DNA of 58,286 nucleotides. Origin: Nitrospira sp. UW-LDO-01. Lineage in GTDB: Bacteria; Nitrospirota; Nitrospiria; Nitrospirales; Nitrospiraceae. Positions within the stretch are counted from its first letter, which is position 1; every line of letters begins with the position of its first letter. Positions 51,972 to 58,286 of the stretch are shown in pieces. Under the pieces are notes generated by a model. The model made no database searches. It saw only the letters and a program-made list of their open reading frames with translations, and had not been told where the DNA came from. Both the position numbers and the translations under genes were made by a program. The stretch covers positions 1 to 58,286 of the forward strand of contig NIUT01000197.1 of the NCBI GenBank assembly GCA_002254365.1. Reading direction: 5' to 3'.

Positions 51972-53161
51972 AGTGTGACTCCTCGCATCTTGGCCACTTG
52001 CTGGACGTCTTTATCCCCACGCCCTGAAAGATTCGCGATAATAAGTTGTGACTTCTTGAGCGTGGGCGCCAGCTTGACCACATGGGCGATCGCATGGGCA
52101 CTCTCCAACGCGGGAACGATGCCCTCTTCGAGGGCCAAGAGATCAAACGCCGCCATCGCTTCACTATCCGTCGCGTAGGTGTAGTTGATCCGACCCAGAT
52201 CATGATAAAGGCTATGCTCCGGCCCAACCGCCGCATAATCCAGACCCGCTGAGACGGAATGGGTCAAATTGATCTGTCCATTCTCGTCCTGTAACAGATA
52301 GGTCATCGTGCCTTGTAGGACCCCAGGCTTACCGCCTGAGAACCGAGCCGCATGTTTTCCGCTCGTGATTCCGGTTCCCCCGGCCTCGACCCCGATCATC
52401 TTGACCTTGGGATCTTTCAGAAAGGCATGGAAGAGCCCGATTGAATTGCTTCCACCGCCGACGCAAGCCACAAGATAGTTCGGCAGCTTGCCCTCTGCGG
52501 CCAAAATCTGCTTCCGTGCTTCCCGTCCGATAATCGCCTGAAAATCGCGGATCATCATCGGATAGGGATGTGCCCCAAGTACCGAACCAAGAATGTAATG
52601 AGTTGTCCGTACATTCGTCGTCCAATCGCGCATGGCTTCACTGATGGCATCTTTGAGTGTTCGGCTGCCGGCATCCACACCCGTCACCTTGGCCCCCAAC
52701 AGTCGCATGCGGAAGACGTTCAAGGCCTGCCGTTCCATGTCTTCCGTACCCATATAAATTTCGCACTCCAGCCCGAACATCGCTGCAGCCGTCGCTGTGG
52801 CCACGCCGTGTTGGCCCGCTCCGGTTTCAGCGATCACGCGAGGCTTCTTCATACGGACCGCAAGCAACGCTTGGCCGATCGCATTATTAATCTTATGGGC
52901 GCCCGTGTGACACAGGTCCTCCCGTTTCAGATAAATCTTGGCGCCACCCAGTCTCTTGGTCAGCCGATCGGCGCGATACAGGCTGGTCGGGCGCCCGACA
53001 TATTGCTTGAGGTAATAAGCTAAGTCCGCTTGAAAACGGCGGTCTTTTTTGACCTTGGTATACTCCTCTTCCAGCTCAAGTAGAGCCGGCATGAGGGTTT
53101 CAGGCACATACCGCCCGCCATAGGGTCCAAAGCGGCCACGGTTATCGGGAAGCGTCGGCAT
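51968..53161 (-). CDS. trpB: Tryptophan synthase beta chain
   Basis: 397 residues, the length of the TrpB1 type. Starts [22 protein letters not shown] lysine in [20 protein letters not shown], substrate loop [12 protein letters not shown], and the phosphate-binding GGGSNS in [15 protein letters not shown]. It makes tryptophan from indole and serine. It lies 48 bases after trpF and overlaps trpA. Confidence 0.97.
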   Translation of the reverse strand: MPTLPDNRGRFGPYGGRYVPETLMPALLELEEEYTKVKKDRRFQADLAYYLKQYVGRPTSLYRADRLTKRLGGAKIYLKREDLCHTGAHKINNAIGQALLAVRMKKPRVIAETGAGQHGVATATAAAMFGLECEIYMGTEDMERQALNVFRMRLLGAKVTGVDAGSRTLKDAISEAMRDWTTNVRTTHYILGSVLGAHPYPMMIRDFQAIIGREARKQILAAEGKLPNYLVACVGGGSNSIGLFHAFLKDPKVKMIGVEAGGTGITSGKHAARFSGGKPGVLQGTMTYLLQDENGQINLTHSVSAGLDYAAVGPEHSLYHDLGRINYTYATDSEAMAAFDLLALEEGIVPALESAHAIAHVVKLAPTLKKSQLIIANLSGRGDKDVQQVAKMRGVTL

Positions 53162-53209
53162 GGAATCAGATCCTCCTTACGGACATTTCGAGCAGTATAA
53201 CGATGGTAA

Positions 53210-53839
53210 TTAGACGGCCACAAGTCTGGCGGCTTCGATAAACGCCTTTACCTTGTCGTGGTCCTTTTTTCCAGGGCTCAGCTCCACCCCACTGCTGACA
53301 TCCACGCCATAGGGACGAACGTGCGAAATAGCCTCAGCAACGTTCACTGGAGTCAGCCCACCAGCCAGAACGACCGATGTGGATCGGGCCGCTTCCTGTG
53401 CCAACGTCCAATCCACAGTTTGACCCGTACCCCCATAGGCCTGATTGGAAAAGGCATCGATCAGCACCCCTCGCACATTGGCCCGTCCTTGGAATTCCGC
53501 CAACGCAAGAAAGGTCCCCCGATCTTTGAGACGAAGGGCTTTCAGTACGGGACGTCCAAGATCCTGACAATACGATGCGGTTTCATCTCCATGTAGCTGT
53601 GCCAGTGCCAGTCCACAGTCATCCAGAAGCGACCGAACCAGGCCAGGTTCTTCATTCACAAAAACACCCACCGGCAGCACAAACGGCGGAAGCCCGGCCA
53701 CGATACGTTTCACCATGGCCGGTTCCACAAAACGAGGACTGTTTCGATACAGCACAAAACCCAGGGCATCCGCACCGGCTGCTACGGCAACCTTTGCATC
53801 CTCCACGCTCGTAATGCCGCAAATCTTAATCTTCACCAT
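53210..53839 (-). CDS. trpF: Phosphoribosylanthranilate isomerase
   Basis: 209 residues, TIM barrel. KICGITSVEDAKVAVAAGAD with the catalytic Cys, FVLYRNSPRFVEP, AQLHGDET, LIDAFSNQAYGGTGQTVDW (catalytic Asp) and VSSGVELSPGKKD. It converts N-(5-phosphoribosyl)anthranilate to CdRP. It follows trpC by 14 bases. A separate gene and not fused to trpC as in enterobacteria. Confidence 0.97.
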   Translation of the reverse strand: MVKIKICGITSVEDAKVAVAAGADALGFVLYRNSPRFVEPAMVKRIVAGLPPFVLPVGVFVNEEPGLVRSLLDDCGLALAQLHGDETASYCQDLGRPVLKALRLKDRGTFLALAEFQGRANVRGVLIDAFSNQAYGGTGQTVDWTLAQEAARSTSVVLAGGLTPVNVAEAISHVRPYGVDVSSGVELSPGKKDHDKVKAFIEAARLVAV

Positions 53840-53853
53840 AGTGACATCATCAT

Positions 53854-54681
53854 CTACGCAGGCTGGGCACTCTGCGCTGTGGTTCCGAGCAATTCGCGAA
53901 CCTTGTCGGCCGTGTTGTCCGCACGAATGAGCGACTCTCCGATCAGCATCGCGTGAATACCGGCCTCATTCAACCTGACGACATCCGCCCGTTTGTGAAT
54001 CCCACTCTCGCTGATGATCAGTTTGTCCGATGGAATCCGTTTTGCCAGGCGGAACGTCACACTGAGGTCGGTCGTGAACGTCTTCAAATCCCGGTTGTTG
54101 ATCCCGATCATCCGTGCGGTCGGAACCCACTCTAATACCGTATCCAACTCTCGCTCATGGTGCGTCTCAAACAGGCTATCCATCCCCAGTTCTGTCGCCA
54201 AGGCATGGAAGTCGATCAACTGCCGCTTCTCCAATGCCGCCACAATCAACAAAATGGCATCGGCGCCATGGGCCCGCGCCTCATAAAACTGGATGTCCCC
54301 GACCATAAACTCTTTATTGAGTGCTGGAATGGGCAATGCTTGTTTAATCTCTTTCAGATACCGGAGGTCGCCCTGGAAAAAATCCTTGTCGGTCAGGACC
54401 GAAACGGCCGACGCGCCTTGTTCTCGATAGATCCGTGCCAGTCCCAGATGATCAAACTTCTCCGCGAACTCTTCCCGCAAAAGCCCCAGACTCGGTGAGG
54501 CCTTTTTCACCTCGGCAATGAGTGAAGGACTAGCCGGAGGTTTCGTCGCATCAAGCGTGACGGCAAACCCAAGGGTGGGCGGTGCGTCGCGGATCGCCGC
54601 CTTGAGATCAGCCAGATAGGTACGGCTCTGCTTATGCCGTAGTTCTGCCTTTTTATGTTCCAGAATACGATCGAGAATCAT
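53854..54681 (-). CDS. trpC: Indole-3-glycerol phosphate synthase
   Basis: 275 residues, TIM barrel. Start MILDRILEHKKAELRHKQ; catalytic Lys/Glu in PSLIAEVKKASPSLG, SVLTDKDFFQGDLRYL, LNKEFMVGDIQFYEA, IGINNRDLKTFTTDL and ISESGIHKRADV. It closes the indole ring from CdRP. Seven bases after trpD. Confidence 0.97.
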   Translation of the reverse strand: MILDRILEHKKAELRHKQSRTYLADLKAAIRDAPPTLGFAVTLDATKPPASPSLIAEVKKASPSLGLLREEFAEKFDHLGLARIYREQGASAVSVLTDKDFFQGDLRYLKEIKQALPIPALNKEFMVGDIQFYEARAHGADAILLIVAALEKRQLIDFHALATELGMDSLFETHHERELDTVLEWVPTARMIGINNRDLKTFTTDLSVTFRLAKRIPSDKLIISESGIHKRADVVRLNEAGIHAMLIGESLIRADNTADKVRELLGTTAQSAQPA

Positions 54682-54688
54682 TGTCCCA

Positions 54689-55702
54689 TCAGGCTTTCGT
54701 AGTCAACGCAATCAGCCGATCGAGTTTCTCAGCGGCGGCCCCCGAATCGATGATCTGTTGGGCAAGGCGGAATCCGTCTTGCAGGGTTTTCGCTTTCTGG
54801 CCTACAACCATGGCGGGTGCTGCGTTGAGGCAAACGATGTCCCGCTTTGATCCTTTCCGGCCTTGCAAAATTTCTTTCACAGTTCGCGCATTGTCATCCG
54901 GCGAACCACCGGCAAACTCTTTTCTATGGACACGAGACAGACCGAATTCCTCCGGCGCAATAAAGTAGCTCGACACAACTCCGCTTTTACCTTCGGAGAC
55001 TTTTGTCCGGTCCGACAAGGTGATCTCATCCAGTCCATCTATGCCGTGAATCACAAAGCAATGTTGCGACCCCAGCTCCATCAGAACCCGTCCCAGGATT
55101 TCCGTCTTCTGTGCCTCATACACGCCAAGCACTTGGTGCGTCGCCCCGGCCGGATTCGTCAACGGTCCAAGCACATTCAACATGGTCCGGATGCCCATCT
55201 CCTGCCTCGGTCCGGCACAATGCTTCATCGCGCCGTGGTAATGCGGAGCGAACAAGAATCCGATACCGATTTCGTCGATGCAGTCGACCATGCGATTTGG
55301 TTCCAAATCGATCTTGACTCCCAGAGCGATCAACACATCGGCACTTCCACTTCTGGAAGATACGGAACGATTGCCATGTTTCGCCACCGTGATGCCAGCC
55401 CCCGCCACGACGAATGCTGCCGTCGTGGAGATATTAAACGTATTCGCTCCATCGCCGCCGGTCCCACAGGTATCCACCACGATGGACGCCCCGACTCTGA
55501 TACGAGCAGCCCGTGACCGCATTGCCCTGGCCGAGCCGACGATCTCATCGACTGTTTCACCTTTTTGCCTGAGTCCCATCAAGTAGGCGGCAATCTGCGC
55601 CGAAGTCGTCATCCCGTCCATGACCTCACACATGACCGTTTCGGCCTCCTGCGCGGAGAGATCGATCCGGTCGGCTAGCTTGGCGAGTGCGTCTTTGATC
55701 AT
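54689..55702 (-). CDS. trpD: Anthranilate phosphoribosyltransferase
   Basis: 337 residues. PRPP site VDTCGTGGDGANTFNIST, the loop KHGNRSVSSRSGSADVLIALG, and FLFAPHYHGAMKHCAGPRQ with RTMLNVLGPLTNPAG. It joins anthranilate and PRPP. Not fused to trpG here. The 124-bp repeat element separates it from trpG. Confidence 0.97.
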   Translation of the reverse strand: MIKDALAKLADRIDLSAQEAETVMCEVMDGMTTSAQIAAYLMGLRQKGETVDEIVGSARAMRSRAARIRVGASIVVDTCGTGGDGANTFNISTTAAFVVAGAGITVAKHGNRSVSSRSGSADVLIALGVKIDLEPNRMVDCIDEIGIGFLFAPHYHGAMKHCAGPRQEMGIRTMLNVLGPLTNPAGATHQVLGVYEAQKTEILGRVLMELGSQHCFVIHGIDGLDEITLSDRTKVSEGKSGVVSSYFIAPEEFGLSRVHRKEFAGGSPDDNARTVKEILQGRKGSKRDIVCLNAAPAMVVGQKAKTLQDGFRLAQQIIDSGAAAEKLDRLIALTTKA

Positions 55703-55730
55703 GAAACTCTCAAGACAAATGAATGTACTG

Positions 55731-55854
55731 CAGGATGCTCAAAAAGGCCGTGCAGCAAGGCCGCCGCGAGCAAAGAAGCGACGCATACGCCGTTCCGTAT
55801 GTGGAGCCTCTGAGCGAGGCGAGAACGTCGCTGTCGGGATTTTTCAGCATCCTG
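55731..55854. repeat. MITE-like element with terminal inverted repeats between trpG and trpD
   Basis: The left end CAGGATGCTCAAAAA and the right end TTTTTCAGCATCCTG are inverted repeats of 15 bases with one mismatch. The element is 124 bp and contains a GC-rich core. It ends one base before the TAA of trpG (55855-55857), so it was inserted or preserved exactly at the gene end. Similar short repeats are widespread in some Nitrospira genomes by my recollection, which I cannot check here. Confidence 0.65.
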
Positions 55855-56418
55855 TTAGAGTTTGAGGAAGTTGTTAAGGAGATCTTTCCCGACCCTGGTC
55901 AGAATTGATTCCGGATGGAACTGCACGCCTTCAACGGCGAGCGTTTTATGACGAAGCCCCATAATCTCACCCTCGGCAGTCTCCGCAGAAATCTCGCAGC
56001 AGTCCGGCAGATTCGATCGGTTGACGATCAGCGAATGGTAGCGCGTCGCTTCGAATGGGTTGGGTAATGAGCGAAAGATCGTCTTGCCGTCGTGCTGGAT
56101 CTGTGACGTCTTTCCATGCATCAGCCGAGATGCGCGGATCACTTCTCCTCCATAGGCCACAGCCATCGACTGATGCCCCAAACAGACGCCGAGAACGGGG
56201 ATCTTGCCTCCAAATCGCCTGATGGCATCGACCGATATCCCTGCCTCCTTCGGCGTGCAGGGTCCGGGAGAAATCACCAGACGGTCCGGATGCAACTCCT
56301 CAATCTGATCGAGGGTGATCTTGTCATTTCGAATGACCTGGACATCCTCACCTAACTCACCCAGATATTGAACGAGGTTGTAGGTGAAGGAATCGTAGTT
56401 GTCGATGACGAGTAACAT
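55855..56418 (-). CDS. trpG: Anthranilate synthase glutamine amidotransferase component
   Basis: 187 residues, a class I glutamine amidotransferase: nucleophile Cys in [11 protein letters not shown], catalytic His and Glu in [10 protein letters not shown], oxyanion region [30 protein letters not shown] opens the protein. It gives ammonia to TrpE. In bacteria without a second copy it may also serve PabB for folate. 103 bases after trpE; followed at once by the repeat element. Confidence 0.96.
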   Translation of the reverse strand: MLLVIDNYDSFTYNLVQYLGELGEDVQVIRNDKITLDQIEELHPDRLVISPGPCTPKEAGISVDAIRRFGGKIPVLGVCLGHQSMAVAYGGEVIRASRLMHGKTSQIQHDGKTIFRSLPNPFEATRYHSLIVNRSNLPDCCEISAETAEGEIMGLRHKTLAVEGVQFHPESILTRVGKDLLNNFLKL

Positions 56419-56521
56419 AATTGCAATAAGCGCTTATGGTTGATGACTGATGGCATACGCGAGAGAACCGACCATCCGTTCTCTTGCTACCGGCCATATG
56501 CGATGTGCCATACGCACGTTC

Positions 56522-58018
56522 CTACTCCAGCCCTTGCTCCGCCAATTCGATGGCTTTCATCATTGCCCGAGCCTTGTTACAAGTTTCTTCATACTCATGG
56601 ACCGGATTGGAATCAGCCACGATACCGGCACCGGCTTGGATAAAGGCCCGGTGACGTGAGACCACGACAGTACGAATATTGATGCACATATCCATGTTCC
56701 CAGAAAAGCTGATGTATCCGACCGCTCCGGCATAGGGACCGCGTTTCGTGGGCTCTAATTCCTCGATGATTTCCATCGCCCGGATCTTCGGTGCTCCAGA
56801 CACCGTGCCCGCCGGGAAACAGGCCTTTAGCACATCATAGACCGTCTTGTCTTTGCTCAATTTTCCGGTGACATTCGACACGATATGCATGACATGGGAA
56901 TATCGCTCGACATTCATCAAGGATTCGACACACACCGACCCCCGCTCGGAAACACGACCAATATCGTTCCGCCCCAAGTCCACCAGCATAATGTGTTCGG
57001 CCCGCTCCTTGGCGTCAGCCAACAGCCGTCGCTCGAGTTCCACATCTTCTTCGGCAGTCGCTCCACGTCTCCTGGTCCCCGCAATCGGTCTCAGTGCCGC
57101 GAGACCGTCCTCGCAACGCACAAGAATTTCCGGGGATGAGCCGACCAGTTCCACTCCCGCGATACGCAGGTAATACATATACGGCGATGGATTCACGACA
57201 CGAAGCGCGCGATAAAGCTGAAAGGGCGGGGCCTGCAGATTGGCTTCCCACCGTTGTGACAGAACGCACTGAAAGATATCTCCTGCTTTGATGTATTCTT
57301 TCGCCCGCGAGACCATTTTCTCAAAATCCGCCTTGTTCATATTGGAGGTAAAGCGGAGCGGCGCCCGCCGACGTTGTGGCTTGATTCGGCGAAGCGGCCG
57401 ACGAAGTCTGGCGATCATCTTTTCAATACGGGTGGTCGCATCTCGATAGGCCGTGCGAATGTCCCGGTCCGATCCGGACTTCACATGTGCATTGGCAACA
57501 ACCTTTATTTTCTGTGACACGTTGTCGAAGATCAGCAGCGTCTCGGTCAGGAGAAAGGCGAACTGCGGAAGATTGAGGTCGTCTTTTCGGCGAGAAGGAA
57601 GGTCCTCAAACGTCCTGACAATGTCGTAGCCGAGAAACCCCACGGCTCCACCAACAAAGCGGGGCAACTCCGGCACGGTCACGGGACGATAGATCTCAAG
57701 CATTTCCCGCAGACGGTCCAAGGGAGCACCTTGGCTGGGGATACGACGAACACGACCGCCTTTCTTGACACATAAGTCCCCCCCGTCTTCGTAGATGACG
57801 AGCGGGGATCCGCTGCCGAGAAAAGAGTAGCGCGCCCATTTTTCCCCTCCTTGAATGCTTTCCAGCAAATAGGCAGAGGGGCCATGGTCGATCTTGGCAA
57901 AAGCCGATACAGGGGTATCCTGATCCGCCAGGATTTCGCGAAATAGAGGAATGAGATTGCCCTGTTTCGCGTAGGAACGAAACTCATCCAGGCTAAGCGA
58001 ATAGATCACAGACCGCAC
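56522..58018 (-). CDS. trpE: Anthranilate synthase component I
   Basis: 498 residues. The chorismate-binding core has GDIFQCVLSQRWEA, LRPIAGTRRRG, VDLGRNDIGRVSERGSV, FPAGTVSGAPKIRAMEII and QAGAGIVADSNPVHEYEET. The N-terminal part has the feedback site element LESIQGGEKWARYSFLG (LLES-type tryptophan binding). It makes anthranilate from chorismate with TrpG. Its start lies nine bases after the LysM gene stop, so it is probably transcribed with it; no leader peptide or attenuator is seen. Confidence 0.97.
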   Translation of the reverse strand: MRSVIYSLSLDEFRSYAKQGNLIPLFREILADQDTPVSAFAKIDHGPSAYLLESIQGGEKWARYSFLGSGSPLVIYEDGGDLCVKKGGRVRRIPSQGAPLDRLREMLEIYRPVTVPELPRFVGGAVGFLGYDIVRTFEDLPSRRKDDLNLPQFAFLLTETLLIFDNVSQKIKVVANAHVKSGSDRDIRTAYRDATTRIEKMIARLRRPLRRIKPQRRRAPLRFTSNMNKADFEKMVSRAKEYIKAGDIFQCVLSQRWEANLQAPPFQLYRALRVVNPSPYMYYLRIAGVELVGSSPEILVRCEDGLAALRPIAGTRRRGATAEEDVELERRLLADAKERAEHIMLVDLGRNDIGRVSERGSVCVESLMNVERYSHVMHIVSNVTGKLSKDKTVYDVLKACFPAGTVSGAPKIRAMEIIEELEPTKRGPYAGAVGYISFSGNMDMCINIRTVVVSRHRAFIQAGAGIVADSNPVHEYEETCNKARAMMKAIELAEQGLE

Positions 58019-58027
58019 CTCGTCTCG

Positions 58028-58286
58028 CTACTCGCTTCCCACCATCATGAGCTTTTGGCCCACTTCGATGATATCATCGGGCAACTTGTTCATCTTTTTC
58101 ACCTTCTCGATATCAAGACCATACCGGCGGCTAATGCCAAAGAGCGTCTCACCCGGCTTCACGACATGGACCGTCTGGCCGAGCTTCGGCATGGCATTGG
58201 TCGTACTTTGAGACGAAGAACTTTTGGCCTCGCCACCACCAGATTCGGTCGGGACTACTTTTGCCGGTTCTTTGAATGGCTCAAGT
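58028..58286 (-). CDS. LysM-domain protein, C-terminal part (5' end outside window)
   Basis: 85 residues up to a TAG at 58028. A Ser/Gly-rich linker is followed by a LysM domain: VHVVKPGETLFGISRRYGLD ... VKKMNKLPDDIIEVGQKLM. LysM binds peptidoglycan, so the protein should be exported. What lies before it is outside the window. The stop is nine bases from the trpE start. Confidence 0.88.
   Translation of the reverse strand, partial: LEPFKEPAKVVPTESGGGEAKSSSSQSTTNAMPKLGQTVHVVKPGETLFGISRRYGLDIEKVKKMNKLPDDIIEVGQKLMMVGSE

Noticed and set aside
1-58286. CRISPR array or prophage
   Set aside because: I saw no regularly spaced repeats, Cas genes, integrase or phage structural genes.

Overview
The window is about 58 kb of GC-rich bacterial chromosome. 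The gene set (two-membrane lipoprotein genes lgt, lnt and lolCD; a complete trp operon in the order E-G-D-C-F-B-A; AddAB-type recombination nuclease; a bacterial topoisomerase VI; small DUF2934, DUF4124, DUF3365 and adhesin-E-like proteins; many decayed toxin-antitoxin and IS fragments) fits the Nitrospirota, most likely a Nitrospira. This assignment is by protein resemblance only. No rRNA or nitrification gene is present to confirm it.

Layout. 1-3800: an accessory strip with an IS5-family transposase tail, a decayed antitoxin, small secreted or regulatory proteins, a tRNA-Leu(UAA) and a degraded minus-strand gene. 3803-10009: a GAF-type sigma-54 enhancer-binding protein followed by a three-gene EmrAB/NodT-type efflux operon. 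The gap between them holds a well-spaced -24/-12 promoter and an upstream inverted repeat, so this looks like a self-contained sigma-54-controlled export module. 10122-12000: small proteins and decay products (a DUF2934/IS3-OrfA chimera, an IS3 OrfB scrap, a DUF3365 haem-domain pseudogene, a YtxH protein). 12433-20672: lgt, then a minus-strand operon encoding a thioredoxin-like protein, a 51-residue zinc ribbon, AddB, AddA and a zincin. 20912-24710: a secreted endonuclease/exonuclease/phosphatase-fold protein, two toxin-antitoxin cassettes (AbrB/PIN and VapBC), a DUF3817 protein and a frameshifted TPR gene. Each cassette lies between an intact host gene 3' end and a second, diverged copy of that same 3' end. 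24727-32669 (minus): SF2 helicase, topoisomerase VI subunits A and B, a WD40 protein and a DUF4124 protein.

33119-38170: a HugZ-like protein, then a compact three-gene unit: a free-standing subtilase prodomain, an S8 protease with its own prodomain and a Gly-Gly-Gly-Gly-Cys C-terminal sorting tail, and an overlapping CPBP-family intramembrane glutamic protease. This looks like a JDVT-CTERM/MrtJ-type sorting cassette. A second, partly broken version lies at 49916-50667: a 56-residue protein that is little more than the sorting tail, followed by a CPBP homologue with two in-frame stops but intact catalytic motifs. 38273-46548: a plus-strand housekeeping run (lnt, prfB with its programmed +1 frameshift, lysS, lolC, lolD, an outer-membrane barrel and a GNA1162-like lipoprotein). 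47018-49803: a YVTN beta-propeller lipoprotein and a GT2-GtrA fusion. 51168-58286 (minus): a LysM protein (cut by the window end) followed by trpEGDCFBA, with a 124-bp terminal-inverted-repeat element placed exactly after the trpG stop codon.

Most noteworthy: the paired prodomain/S8/CPBP sorting cassette and its decayed relative, the repeated pattern of toxin-antitoxin cassettes bracketed by duplicated gene 3' ends, the sigma-54 efflux module, and topoisomerase VI in a bacterium.
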